DNA from: an uncultured Bacilli bacterium
Lineage (GTDB): Bacteria > Bacillota_I > Bacilli_A > RF39 > UBA660
NCBI GenBank assembly: GCA_934155645.1
Contig: CAKPHC010000002.1
Span: forward strand, 62,001-126,000
Length of the DNA stretch: 64,000 bases
Reading direction: 5' to 3'
Position numbers and translations under genes: made by a program. Of this stretch, positions 49,373-58,901 are shown piece after piece. The stretch's first letter is position 1, and each line of letters begins with the position of its first letter. Below the pieces are notes generated by a model. The model searched no databases. It saw only the letters and a program-made list of their open reading frames with translations, and was not told where the DNA came from.

Positions 49373-51265
49373 TTAATTTGTTTTTATAACATATGGATTA
49401 TTTTTTGTTCCATCACCGCCAGTTATTGCAACCGTCGATTTAATATTGATAACAGGATTAGCAACAACATTGGCATTTCTACTATAATTTACATATATAT
49501 TATCCATTTCACCATTTGAAGTATTAGCAAATATTGCAATTTTTTGATCTCCTAAAATAAAGGCCGGTGACATTGTCCAAAAATAAGGCCAGTTTGACAA
49601 ATAATAATTATTATTACTCAAATGATGTACACCACCTGCATAGGCTACTTCATCAGCTGTTATTAATCCTATCGGATATGTTAAGGCTTTATTTCCTTTT
49701 GTACTTGTTGTAGTTGTATATAAATCATTATTTTGTGGACATACAAATTGTGGTTTTTTATTATCTCTTAATCTATTCCACGCACCATATTTAGTCCAAT
49801 TTTTCCCATATCCTAACCCACTTGCTAGACTTCTATCGCCACAAAAACCAGAGTCAGCTATTATTGACGAATAATTAATTAAATTTGTTTTATACCATTT
49901 GTCTAAAGCTTTTTTAATTGTACTCGAATTGGTATTTGCATGCGTTAATGCATACGTCGATGTTCCTGATGTTCCATACATATATCCTGCATATGCATTG
50001 TCATTAGCAGAAGTATTGAAATAACTTTCAGATATAAAGTTCTGTCTTATTAATCTTACACTACCATCTTCATTTATCCTTATTATTCTCCACAATTCAT
50101 CAACTGTACCATAGGTTGCAAATTCACCTGGAGCTAGACCTCCCTTGCTTTCTTCACATTCATCAGCATCAATCCCTACAACTACACCGCCATCGCTATT
50201 ACGCAAATCACATACTTCGTAATCTACGCATGTTACTTCATCTATATCATAAGTTATCTGGCGATTATCACGATTATAATATCCAACTAAAGTTCCATCA
50301 TATATACAAGCATTTATTTTTTCACTTCTTAACTTAACATAATTATTTTGAACGTCTCCTCTAAAATAATATGTAGTCTTGTTATCTTCGGTATTTGTGC
50401 TTGTATAATATAATCCTTTCCCATTGGTATCACTACTTATTTGTGAAAAATCTATATTCGTATCTGCTTGAGCTTTATTGTCATTTAATATTGCTGAAGT
50501 TAAAGTTAAAGCACCTTTCTTTTCAAAACTAGTACTAGCAGTACCATTTTTAGATACAATTGATAAAGTATGTGTTCCGGTTGTTAATGTTGCCAAAAAC
50601 TCTTTCTTTAAAGTTATTATAGTTGAACCTTCTGTTACAGTGTAGTTTGCTGGGTCAACTACTTTATTATCTACTTCTACTCTAACAAAACTTGCTACAT
50701 TTGCTTCTGACCTAAACACTACATCACTCGAGTCATCCACTGATGAAGTTGGTTTATCCGTTATTGAATATGAAACATTTTGAACATATATTATATTAAG
50801 TGTTAATGTTCTACTTAACGATGTTGGTTGTGTTGTTACACTAGAATCATATGATATCTTTACTTTTACTTTAGTAGTTGCTTGTTTTGCTAAAGTAGCT
50901 CCCTCTGTTACTCCAGATACTTCAAACTTAATCGCATCACTTCCAGTATTTGTTGTTTTAATACTGTCAATTACTGCATCTAATGTTCCATTATTCTTTA
51001 TTGTTATATCATACTCTATTGAGTCTCCAGGACTTGTAAACGCTACATCAAATGTGGCCATTGTACCACTTGCAGTTGGTGCTGTCTTAACTGTTACTCC
51101 ACTTGATTTTGATACTTCCTCTATATTAGTAAACTCTACTTTCCAAGTTGATGCAATATTTGCTGTACCATTAATATTTAAATTTGTACTGAAGGCTGCA
51201 TATCCTATTACCATTACAAATATTAAGCAACACATTATTATTACAATTTTATTTTTTGTTCTCAT
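49373..51265 (-). CDS. Secreted TasA-like/lectin-like surface protein, paralogue 3
   Basis: 630 residues, the largest of the family. Signal segment (about 5-25), TasA-like domain (about 30-165), an extra Ig/X2-like domain (about 178-258: VRVEVDNKVVDPANYTVTEG, LTTGTHTLSIVSKNG), then the shared C-terminal domain with a Cys-rich insert (about 320-385) before ELWRIIRINEDGSVRL. It ends FWTMSPAFILGD...ANPVINIKST and NPYVIKTN. The terminal region uses ordinary A/T-ending codons and lacks the GC-rich 3' segment of the other two, so it does not look like a current DGR target. GGAG lies 10 bases before the ATG. Confidence 0.75.
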   Translation of the reverse strand: MRTKNKIVIIMCCLIFVMVIGYAAFSTNLNINGTANIASTWKVEFTNIEEVSKSSGVTVKTAPTASGTMATFDVAFTSPGDSIEYDITIKNNGTLDAVIDSIKTTNTGSDAIKFEVSGVTEGATLAKQATTKVKVKISYDSSVTTQPTSLSRTLTLNIIYVQNVSYSITDKPTSSVDDSSDVVFRSEANVASFVRVEVDNKVVDPANYTVTEGSTIITLKKEFLATLTTGTHTLSIVSKNGTASTSFEKKGALTLTSAILNDNKAQADTNIDFSQISSDTNGKGLYYTSTNTEDNKTTYYFRGDVQNNYVKLRSEKINACIYDGTLVGYYNRDNRQITYDIDEVTCVDYEVCDLRNSDGGVVVGIDADECEESKGGLAPGEFATYGTVDELWRIIRINEDGSVRLIRQNFISESYFNTSANDNAYAGYMYGTSGTSTYALTHANTNSSTIKKALDKWYKTNLINYSSIIADSGFCGDRSLASGLGYGKNWTKYGAWNRLRDNKKPQFVCPQNNDLYTTTTSTKGNKALTYPIGLITADEVAYAGGVHHLSNNNYYLSNWPYFWTMSPAFILGDQKIAIFANTSNGEMDNIYVNYSRNANVVANPVINIKSTVAITGGDGTKNNPYVIKTN

Positions 51266-51420
51266 ATTTATCGCACTCCGAACTTTATCACTATATCAGT
51301 ATACAATATTATTTTACCAATTTAAAAGAGTTTAAAAATATTTTTCTCAAAACTAGACACTACTTTTCACTATTTTATAATACCCTATATCTTTTTAAAA
51401 ATCTGTCGATAAAAATCATA

Positions 51421-51444
51421 AAAAAAGACAACATTTTAGTTGCC
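51421..51444 (-). terminator. Terminator of the small TasA-like gene
   Basis: GGCAAC and GTTGTC pair (one G-T) around a 6-base loop, followed by TTTTTT on the minus strand; overlaps the stop. Confidence 0.7.
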
Positions 51445-51953
51445 TAAGCTTGAACAAAATTAAATAATATTGATATAGGTTTATCAAAGGTATATGCTAC
51501 GGTTGAAGTTAATTCATAAGATATTTTTATCTTAATATTACGAACTTCTCCAGCTTTCAATGTATCCCCTTCATTAATACCAATTACTTCATACTTAATT
51601 GCATCTTTATAAGGATTAGTGATATAAATAATACTACTTAATTTAGAGTCTAGCGTTCCTAAATTAGATATTTGAACATCATACACCATAGAATCCCCTG
51701 GTGCTTCAAAAGTTGCATAGAAACTTGCATAAGTACCAGTATAGTAAGGATACATTGCACTCTTAGCATTACCAGTTTTCTCTCCTTCTGCAATACTTGT
51801 AAATAACACTTTCCATTTACCAGTTCCATTTCCATCAGGTCTTGGTTTAAATATATCATTATTACGTGCTAAAACAACAACTGCTGTTATCATTACTACA
51901 ATAACCATAAGCATTGTAACTATAACTACATTTTTAGTTTTCTTATCACCCAT
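51444..51953 (-). CDS. TasA/camelysin-like domain protein, single domain
   Basis: 169 residues. Membrane or signal helix (about 9-30, VVIVTMLMVIVVMITAVVVL) and one TasA-like beta domain similar to the N-terminal domain of the three large proteins: GKWKVLFTSIAEGEKTGNAK, APGDSMVYDVQISNLGTLDS, DAIKYEVIGINEGDTLKAGE. It lacks the lectin-like half, so it may be a fibre subunit or chaperone for them (inference). AAGGGG precedes the ATG by 9 bases; strong promoter at 51980-52009. No SipW-type peptidase is in the window. Confidence 0.7.
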   Translation of the reverse strand: MGDKKTKNVVIVTMLMVIVVMITAVVVLARNNDIFKPRPDGNGTGKWKVLFTSIAEGEKTGNAKSAMYPYYTGTYASFYATFEAPGDSMVYDVQISNLGTLDSKLSSIIYITNPYKDAIKYEVIGINEGDTLKAGEVRNIKIKISYELTSTVAYTFDKPISILFNFVQA

Positions 51954-51979
51954 ATAATCATGCCCCTTATCCTAAGATA

Positions 51980-52009
51980 ATTTTACTATCTTTTTAAATA
52001 ATATGTCAA
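51980..52009 (-). promoter_or_regulatory. Promoter of the small TasA-like gene
   Basis: Perfect TTGACA (52009-52004) and TAAAAT (51985-51980) with an 18-base spacer on the minus strand, 26 bases before the ATG. Confidence 0.75.
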
Positions 52010-52045
52010 CTCTTTGTCATTTACCTTATTATAATTTTACATTCA

Positions 52046-52054
52046 TGATATAAT
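52046..52054 (+). promoter_or_regulatory. Extended -10 promoter of murL-murD
   Basis: TGATATAAT, an extended -10 element; -35 (TTATTA at 52026-52031) is weak but spaced 17. Starts transcription ~35 bases before the murL ATG. Confidence 0.55.
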
Positions 52055-52094
52055 TATTTGTGTAAATGAATACCTATTAATGGGAGGATATACA

Positions 52095-53456
52095 ATGGAT
52101 TACAAAACTTTAAGAAATAAATATGACCAATTAATATATAAAACCTATGAGATTATTGATAACAATGATACTCTTCAAGTTAAATATACTTATACTTTAA
52201 AAGAATATACTTTTACACCTAGTATTTATATAGAAAAGAAACATATAAAAAATAAAAACATCAATAAAGATTACCTTAGTTATCTATTCTTTAACTTTGG
52301 ACTTGTAAATATTATTAATTACTTTAAACTTAGTTGTCCTAAAGAAATAGTAATTGAATGTGGCTATATAGATGATAATCAAATTGATTTCTTTAAAAAG
52401 TTAATTTTTAATGGATTAAGTGAATATTTTTATCGTAACAATATTGACCTTTCATACGAAAAATTTACTAAATTTATTGTTACAAATGATACAGAACACT
52501 CATTTGATATTAATGATGATACGTTTGGTAATCTAATTCTTGTTGGTGGAGGAAAAGATTCTATTGTATCAATGGAAATCTTGAAAGAAGATAAAGAAAA
52601 TAATTTATGTTTCTTATTTGAGCGAAATATATATCCTAAAAACATGCCTTCATATAATTCAATATATCAAGCAGGTTATACTGATGATGACATAGTTATC
52701 TTCACTTCAGAAATAGATAGTACCCTACTTCAATTAAATAAAGAAGGCTTCTTAAACGGCCATGTTCCATTATCTTCTCAATTAGCTTTTGCAGCATATA
52801 TTATGGCTTATTTAAATAATAAAAAATATATCATCGTATCCAACGAAGATAGCAGTAATGAAGGTAATGTTAAAGGAACTAACGTTAATCATCAATACTC
52901 CAAAAGTTTAGAATTTGAAAATGACTTTAGATACTATACCAATAATTACTTTAATAAAAATATAGAATATTTCAGTCTGTTAAGACCTCTTCTAGAAATA
53001 CAAATTGCTAAAATATTTAGTAAGTATCCAAAATACTTTAACTTGTTTAGAAGTTGTAACTTAAGTAGTAAACATACTGGTACTAATTGGTGTTGTAATT
53101 GTCCAAAATGCCTATTTATATTTATAATATTAAGTCCTTATATTGATATCGATACACTAACTAAAATATTCTCATCTAACCTTCTTGATAGAACCGATAT
53201 GGAAAAAGATTTTATTGAACTACTTGGACTATCTACTAATAAACCATTTGAATGCGTTGGTACATACGAAGAAGTTAAATATGCTTGCAGTATGGCTATA
53301 ACAAAATTAGAAAAAGATAATAAACCATTACCATATTTATTGAAATACTACAAAGATAACTGTAATCTTTATACTGCTAACCTTGAAAATCATTTCAATA
53401 AAAATAATAATATCCCAAAAGAATATCTAGATAAATTACTAAAGGAGATGAACTAG
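52095..53456 (+). CDS. murL: UDP-MurNAc-L-Ala-L-Glu epimerase MurL
   Basis: 453 residues, the size of MurL. MurL epimerises the L-Glu of UDP-MurNAc-L-Ala-L-Glu to D-Glu, using ATP. The ATP-pyrophosphatase-like loop is LVGGGKDSIVSMEIL (residues ~149-163); ERNIYPKNMPSYNSIYQAGY, ISNEDSS-like VSNEDSSNEGNVKGTNVNHQ and the Cys cluster NWCCNCPKC are family-type. The next gene encodes MurD, starting at the base after the murL stop, the known MurD2-MurL pairing. Start: ATG 52095 eight bases after GGGAGG; the ATG at 52080 precedes that site. Confidence 0.82.
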   Translation: MDYKTLRNKYDQLIYKTYEIIDNNDTLQVKYTYTLKEYTFTPSIYIEKKHIKNKNINKDYLSYLFFNFGLVNIINYFKLSCPKEIVIECGYIDDNQIDFFKKLIFNGLSEYFYRNNIDLSYEKFTKFIVTNDTEHSFDINDDTFGNLILVGGGKDSIVSMEILKEDKENNLCFLFERNIYPKNMPSYNSIYQAGYTDDDIVIFTSEIDSTLLQLNKEGFLNGHVPLSSQLAFAAYIMAYLNNKKYIIVSNEDSSNEGNVKGTNVNHQYSKSLEFENDFRYYTNNYFNKNIEYFSLLRPLLEIQIAKIFSKYPKYFNLFRSCNLSSKHTGTNWCCNCPKCLFIFIILSPYIDIDTLTKIFSSNLLDRTDMEKDFIELLGLSTNKPFECVGTYEEVKYACSMAITKLEKDNKPLPYLLKYYKDNCNLYTANLENHFNKNNNIPKEYLDKLLKEMN

Positions 53457-54815
53457 ATGATAGATAAAATTATAGATGAATTTAAAAATAAAAATATTGT
53501 TATTCTAGGATTTGGTAAGGAAGGAAAATCAACTTATACTTTTATAAGAAAATACTTAAAAGATATCCATCTTACTATTAAAGATAAAAATGATAAAATT
53601 AAAGATGATGAATTATTAAAAGATGATAAAAATATAACAATAATTACTGGAGAAAATTATCTGAATGACTTAGATAAATATGATTTAATCATGAAAACTC
53701 CTGGAATATCTTTTAGAGATATAAATATTTCCAAAATAAAAGACAAAATATCATCAGAACTAGAAATATTACTTAAGTACTTTAAACATAATATTATTGG
53801 TATTACTGGTACTAAAGGTAAAAGTACTACTTCATCACTTATGTATGATATATTAAAAAATAATGATAAAAAGTGTTTTCTACTAGGAAATATAGGAATT
53901 CCAATCTTTGATTTCATTGACAAGATTGATAATGATACTACCCTAGTAGTAGAAATGTCATCACATCAATTAGAATTTATTACAAATTCACCACATATTG
54001 CTATAATTACTAATTTCTATCAAGATCACTTAGATCATACTAATGGACTAGAAGATTACTATCACGCTAAACTTAACATTACAAAACATCAAAGTAGTAA
54101 TGACACATTAATCTATTATCAAGGTTGCAGTGCCCTAGATGAAAGAATTAAAGCCTTAGATTTAAAATTCAATATATTAAAAGTTAATTTTAACAATAAT
54201 GATATTAAAACTTACTGTGATGGTAAATATATTTATATTGATAAAGAACCAGTTTATAATACCAATGACACTAGGAATTTAATTGGTAATCACAATTTGA
54301 TTAATATTATGCTTTGCTTAACTGCTTCTAATTTATTAGGATTAGATTTAACTAAAACAGTTAATGCTATCAATAATTTTAAACCATTAGAACATAGACT
54401 AGAACTAGTTGGAACATATAATGATGTAACTTATTACAATGACTCTATAGCAACAATTCCTGATGCTACTATAAACGGTATTAATGCATTAAAAAAAGTA
54501 AACACTTTAATATTCGGAGGATTAGATAGAGGTATTGATTATAATGACTTTGTAGAATATTTAAAACAAGCACCTATAGAAAACTTAATCTGTATGCCTA
54601 CTACTGGTCATAAAATTGCTAAAGAATTAATTGAAGTTAAAGCAAATAAAGAAATATATATAGTCAATACACTAGAAGAAGCGGTAAAAAAAGCAAAAGA
54701 AGTTACCAAAAAAGGTACGATTTGCTTAATGTCCCCTGCTGCCGCTAGTTATGAATACTTTAAAAACTTCGAAGAAAAAGGTAATGCTTATAAAAAATTA
54801 GTAAAGGAACTTTAA
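53457..54815 (+). CDS. murD: UDP-MurNAc-L-alanine-glutamate ligase (MurD, probably L-Glu-specific MurD2)
   Basis: 452 residues. Mur ligase: Rossmann N-domain (IVILGFGKEGKSTYTFI), ATPase core with GITGTKGKSTTSSLMY (residues ~114-130), VEMSSHQLE and QDHLDHTNGLEDYYHAKLNI, and C-domain (RLELVGTYNDVTYYNDSIAT, GGLDRGIDYNDFVEYL, LMSPAAASYEYF). MurD normally adds D-Glu; coupling to MurL implies it adds L-Glu (inference by analogy to MurD2). AAGGAGATGAACTAG supplies a ribosome site within the murL end. Terminator directly after. Confidence 0.9.
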   Translation: MIDKIIDEFKNKNIVILGFGKEGKSTYTFIRKYLKDIHLTIKDKNDKIKDDELLKDDKNITIITGENYLNDLDKYDLIMKTPGISFRDINISKIKDKISSELEILLKYFKHNIIGITGTKGKSTTSSLMYDILKNNDKKCFLLGNIGIPIFDFIDKIDNDTTLVVEMSSHQLEFITNSPHIAIITNFYQDHLDHTNGLEDYYHAKLNITKHQSSNDTLIYYQGCSALDERIKALDLKFNILKVNFNNNDIKTYCDGKYIYIDKEPVYNTNDTRNLIGNHNLINIMLCLTASNLLGLDLTKTVNAINNFKPLEHRLELVGTYNDVTYYNDSIATIPDATINGINALKKVNTLIFGGLDRGIDYNDFVEYLKQAPIENLICMPTTGHKIAKELIEVKANKEIYIVNTLEEAVKKAKEVTKKGTICLMSPAAASYEYFKNFEEKGNAYKKLVKEL

Positions 54816-54829
54816 CCTTTACTTTTTTT
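54800..54829 (+). terminator. Terminator of murL-murD
   Basis: AGTAAAGG and CCTTTACT form a perfect 8-bp stem with an 8-base loop, then TTTTTTG. It overlaps the -35 region of the next promoter. Confidence 0.85.
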
Positions 54830-54846
54830 GTTAAATGTTGTATAAT
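54818..54846 (+). promoter_or_regulatory. Promoter of the gene at 54871
   Basis: TTTACT (54818-54823), 17 bases, TATAAT (54841-54846). The -35 box lies inside the right arm of the murD terminator. Confidence 0.6.
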
Positions 54847-54870
54847 AGCCTTTGCGAAAAGGGGGATACA

Positions 54871-55353
54871 ATGAAAGTATATAACCAAGATTTAATGGTT
54901 TCAACAATTGATTCAGGTAATGAAAGACAATTCTGTAAAAGATGTAATGATTTAATAGATATATATGGAAAAGAAAAATTCTTAGCAACAATTAATAATA
55001 GAACTAGTTTTAAAAGATTTGCAACAAACCAAAATATATCAATAACAGATATTTATTACTTAGTTTTAAAAAGATTTTATTTATCTGGTGAAAAAGAAGA
55101 TACAATAGAACGAGCATTAGACTGTGCAGACTTCGTTGGAATTCATGAAGTACTAAATGAAAATGATACAATTAGAACTAAACTATTTAGTGTATATATC
55201 GATACATTAAATAAAACACCTCATGAATTAATCATTAAAAAACTAGAATCAACTGGATATGAACAAGTTAATTCAACACTAGCATTAATGAAAAAATTCT
55301 ATCGTGATAAAAATGTGGCTAATGAAAATGCTAAAGTGAAAAAATTAGTATAA
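54871..55353 (+). CDS. Protein of unknown function
   Basis: 160 residues, soluble and helical, with NERQFCKRCNDLIDIYGKEK near the start. A small HTH-like segment may be present (NQNISITDIYYLVLKRFYLS) but I cannot name a family. Start: ATG 54871 after AAGGGGGATACA; the ATG at 54835 is promoter region. Own promoter and terminator, so it is a single-gene unit convergent with mutM. Confidence 0.55.
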   Translation: MKVYNQDLMVSTIDSGNERQFCKRCNDLIDIYGKEKFLATINNRTSFKRFATNQNISITDIYYLVLKRFYLSGEKEDTIERALDCADFVGIHEVLNENDTIRTKLFSVYIDTLNKTPHELIIKKLESTGYEQVNSTLALMKKFYRDKNVANENAKVKKLV

Positions 55354-55392
55354 AAAAGGATAGTTTCTACAAGAAATTATCCTTTTTATTTT
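55353..55392. terminator. Bidirectional terminator, 54871 gene / mutM
   Basis: AAAAAGGATA...TATCCTTTTT with an inner TTTCT/AGAAA; long stem with T tails on both sides. Confidence 0.85.
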
Positions 55393-55397
55393 ATATC

Positions 55398-56219
55398 TTA
55401 TTTTTGACATTTAGGACAGTAATAAGTACCTCTTCCACCTACTCTAGTTTTCAAAATAATACTACCACACTTTTGACATTTTTCATTTTCACGGCAATGG
55501 ACAAAAAGTTCGTTTTGAAATCTTCCGGTAACTCCTAAATCAGATGTATAACTTCTAATAGTAGTACCGCCTTCCAAGATAGCTTTCTCTAATACAATTT
55601 TAGTATTAGAAATAATATTTTCCAAGTCTTTATCTTTTAATGAAGAAGCACTAACTAATGGATTAATGTTACTCAAAAACAATATTTCATCAGCATATAT
55701 ATTACCTATTCCTGTAATTATGCTTTGGTCCAAAATAACTGTTTTAATTGGCAGTTTTTTATTTTTATATTTATCTTTTAGATAATCAATTGTTAAGTTT
55801 TTATCCCATGGTTCTAATCCTAATTCTAACATAGGTCTAGCATCATTTAATTTATCTTTATCTACTAAAAGCATTCTACCAAATTTTCTAGTATCTTGAT
55901 ATCTCAAATCAGTATGGTCAGTAAATCTAAATATAACATGTTCATGTTTACCAAACTCCATATTTTCATCTTTTAAGAAGTATTTACCTTCCATACGTAA
56001 ATGTGACAATAAATAATAATCATCTAAATGAAATATTAACCACTTACCTCTTCTTGTAATATTTCTAAACGTTTGACCTTTCAATTTCGTTGTAAAATCA
56101 TCAGTACTAATTCCTTCGATAATACCAGAATAGCGTACGATAACACTATCTATAGTTTTATTTAATATCTTTCTTTTTAAAGTTTCTTTAACTGTTTCAA
56201 CCTCAGGTAATTCAGGCAT
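55398..56219 (-). CDS. mutM: Formamidopyrimidine-DNA glycosylase
   Basis: 273 residues. Removes 8-oxoguanine and other oxidised purines and nicks the site. MPELPEVETVKETLKRKI supplies catalytic Pro2 and Glu3; Lys near 57 in RRGKWLIFHLDD; H2TH motif ITGIGNIYADEILFLSNINP; C-terminal zinc finger CQKCGS...CPKCQK. GTAGGTGATGTT precedes the ATG; it is 8 bp downstream of polA, the common Bacillota polA-mutM pair. Confidence 0.97.
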   Translation of the reverse strand: MPELPEVETVKETLKRKILNKTIDSVIVRYSGIIEGISTDDFTTKLKGQTFRNITRRGKWLIFHLDDYYLLSHLRMEGKYFLKDENMEFGKHEHVIFRFTDHTDLRYQDTRKFGRMLLVDKDKLNDARPMLELGLEPWDKNLTIDYLKDKYKNKKLPIKTVILDQSIITGIGNIYADEILFLSNINPLVSASSLKDKDLENIISNTKIVLEKAILEGGTTIRSYTSDLGVTGRFQNELFVHCRENEKCQKCGSIILKTRVGGRGTYYCPKCQK

Positions 56220-56227
56220 AACATCAC

Positions 56228-58840
56228 CTACTTCGCATCATATAAATTAGAACCTGTACTAATTTCTACTTTTAATGGAACATCTAATTTATAAGTATTT
56301 TCCATAATATCTTTTACTATTTCTTCTACTTCATCCTTTTCATTATTTAAAGTATTTATTACAAGTTCATCGTGTACTTGAATAAGCATTTTACTTTTCA
56401 AATTTCTTTTATTAAATTCATTATATATTTCTACCATGGCTTTCTTTAATATATCAGCACTACTACCTTGAATTGGAGTATTTAATGCTATTCTTTCACC
56501 ACTATTTCGAACCATGAAATTTTTACTATTTAACTCTTCGATACTACGTTTACGATTCATAATAGTTTTTACATATCCTTTATCATATGCATCTTTAATA
56601 ACTGCATCCATATATTCTTTAATTTCAGGATAACTTGCTAGATAGTTTTCAATGAACTTTTTAGCAGTAACATAATCAATATTTAAATCTTCTCCAAGAC
56701 CAAAACTACTTATACCATATAAAATACCAAAGTTAACTGCTTTAGCTTGATGACGCATTTCTTTAGTAACCATAGATTCAGGTACTCCAAATATATCACT
56801 TGCAGTCTTGGTGTGAATATCTTTACCGTGTTTAAAAGCATCTATTAAGTTCTTAGCTTTAGCCATATGAGCAAAAATTCTAAGTTCAATTTGGGAATAA
56901 TCGCTTGATAACAATACTGAATCTTTTTCTGGAACAAAAGCTTTTCTAATCCATTTACCATATTCTTGACGAATAGGAATATTTTGAAGATTAGGACTAG
57001 ATGAGGATAGTCTTCCTGTTCTAGTTAAAGTTTGATTAAATATTGTATGAATTTTTCCATCGCTATGCACTTCATTTAAAAGTCCAGTTACATAATTGTT
57101 ATTTAATTTAGATAATAATCTATGTTCTATAATAGCAGGTATAATTGGATGTACATCAACTATTTTATCTAATATATCTTTACTAGTTGAATATGCATCT
57201 CCTTTTACCTTTTTAGGATAAGGAATACCTAAATGAATAAATAATACTTCAGCAAGTTGTCTAGGAGAAGAAATATTAAAATCTATGCCTGCATATTCAT
57301 GAATAGTATCTTCAAGTATTTCTATTTTGGCATCTAATTCTTTTCCCATTTCTTTTAAGAATTCACAATCTATTCTAATTCCTGTCATTTCCATATCAGC
57401 AAGAACAAATGCTAGAGGTATCTCTATATCATTATATAAACTATATGCTTCTTCACTCTTCAATGAAGAAATTATTTCATCTTTAGTTTCGTATAAAAAT
57501 TTAGCTTTCTTAATAATATTCTTGATATATACATCATCACTAGGCATTTTCAATTTATTAGGATTACCAAATGAATCTAAGTAAAAATCTACTTTGTATC
57601 CCTTATTGTTCATTAAATAACCAATATCATCTTTAACATTTAAATTTAATATGTAACCTGCAATCATCGCATCATATACTAAATTGTTAATCTTAATATT
57701 ATATCTTGATAATACTACAATTAATTTTTTTAAATCATAAGTATATTTTTCTACATTAGACTCTAAAAAATTAGGATACTTTTCTAACACATCAAAAGGG
57801 ATGTAATATGATTTAACTCCATCATAAATACCTAGCCCTATAGGAGTATCTTTATGATAGTTATAGCCCAAGGTTTCTAAATATATTGCATAGTTACCAT
57901 TAAGTGTAACATTATCTAGCTTATCAAGAACTTCATATTCTATATCATGTTCAACATTATCTCTAATCATGTCTTTATCTATATTTACTTTTTTTAATAA
58001 AGAATAAAATTCTAATTCTTCTAATATTTCAATATATTTTAAGGCATCTATTCCTTGATATTTAATTTTATCAAAATCAGTATCAATAGGTACTTCTTTG
58101 TATATAGTAGCAAGATCATAACTCATAAAAGCATTATCTCTATCTTCGATAAGTTTATCTTTTACCTTACCTTTAACTGTATCAAGATTATCATATAAGT
58201 TCCCAAGAGTACCATATTCTTTTAACAAATTAATAGCAGTCTTCTCACCTATTCCCTTAACGCCAGGAATATTATCTGACTGATCACCCATTAAAGCTTT
58301 TAAATCAACCATTCTAGGAGGTTCTACACCATAAGTATTAATGAACTCATTCTTATCCATTCTGATAAATCCAGTTTGTTTTAACAGCTTAACATCTACT
58401 TCATCACTAATCAGTTGTAATAAATCCTTATCACTACTTACTATAGTAGCATTATATTCTGGATCTTCATCTACTTTTTTAGCAAATGTACCAATTATAT
58501 CATCAGCTTCATAATTATCTATTTCATAACAGGCAATTCCCATTGCTTCTACTAGTTTTTTAGCAACCGGAAATTGTTCTTTTAACTCAGGAGGAGTTTC
58601 TCTTCTTCCATCTTTATATACTTGATATTTATCATGTCTAAAAGTTTTACCTTTATCGAATGCTATCATTACATATTCAGGACGTTCTTCATTGATTATC
58701 TTATTAATCATATTAATAAATCCATATAAAGCATTAGTGGGAAAACCCTTAGAATTTTTCATGATTGTACCTGTGTATGCTGTAGCATAAAAACTTCTAA
58801 ATAAAAGATTATTACCATCTATTAATATTACTCTCTTCAT
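56228..58840 (-). CDS. polA: DNA polymerase I
   Basis: 870 residues. 5'-3' exonuclease domain (about 1-290; VILIDGNNLLFRSFYAT, YEADDIIGTFAK, SDKDLLQLI, GVKGIGEKTAINLL), a 3'-5' exonuclease-like domain that appears inactive (residues ~300-460 lack a clear DxE motif), and the polymerase domain with RTGRLSSSSPNLQNIPIR, SSDYSQIELRIFAHMAKA (motif A), QAKAVNFGILYGISSFG (motif B) and IQVHDELVI (motif C). Fills gaps and removes primers. ATAGGTGATTTT precedes the ATG. Confidence 0.96.
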   Translation of the reverse strand: MKRVILIDGNNLLFRSFYATAYTGTIMKNSKGFPTNALYGFINMINKIINEERPEYVMIAFDKGKTFRHDKYQVYKDGRRETPPELKEQFPVAKKLVEAMGIACYEIDNYEADDIIGTFAKKVDEDPEYNATIVSSDKDLLQLISDEVDVKLLKQTGFIRMDKNEFINTYGVEPPRMVDLKALMGDQSDNIPGVKGIGEKTAINLLKEYGTLGNLYDNLDTVKGKVKDKLIEDRDNAFMSYDLATIYKEVPIDTDFDKIKYQGIDALKYIEILEELEFYSLLKKVNIDKDMIRDNVEHDIEYEVLDKLDNVTLNGNYAIYLETLGYNYHKDTPIGLGIYDGVKSYYIPFDVLEKYPNFLESNVEKYTYDLKKLIVVLSRYNIKINNLVYDAMIAGYILNLNVKDDIGYLMNNKGYKVDFYLDSFGNPNKLKMPSDDVYIKNIIKKAKFLYETKDEIISSLKSEEAYSLYNDIEIPLAFVLADMEMTGIRIDCEFLKEMGKELDAKIEILEDTIHEYAGIDFNISSPRQLAEVLFIHLGIPYPKKVKGDAYSTSKDILDKIVDVHPIIPAIIEHRLLSKLNNNYVTGLLNEVHSDGKIHTIFNQTLTRTGRLSSSSPNLQNIPIRQEYGKWIRKAFVPEKDSVLLSSDYSQIELRIFAHMAKAKNLIDAFKHGKDIHTKTASDIFGVPESMVTKEMRHQAKAVNFGILYGISSFGLGEDLNIDYVTAKKFIENYLASYPEIKEYMDAVIKDAYDKGYVKTIMNRKRSIEELNSKNFMVRNSGERIALNTPIQGSSADILKKAMVEIYNEFNKRNLKSKMLIQVHDELVINTLNNEKDEVEEIVKDIMENTYKLDVPLKVEISTGSNLYDAK

Positions 58841-58872
58841 AAAATCACCTATAAGTATTATAACATTTTAAG

Positions 58873-58901
58873 TATAAAAAAAGAAGAACTTTAATTCTTC
58901 T
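58873..58901 (-). terminator. Terminator of the gene at 58900
   Basis: AGAAGAA and TTCTTCT form a 7-bp stem, followed by seven T on the minus strand; overlaps the stop codon. Confidence 0.75.
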
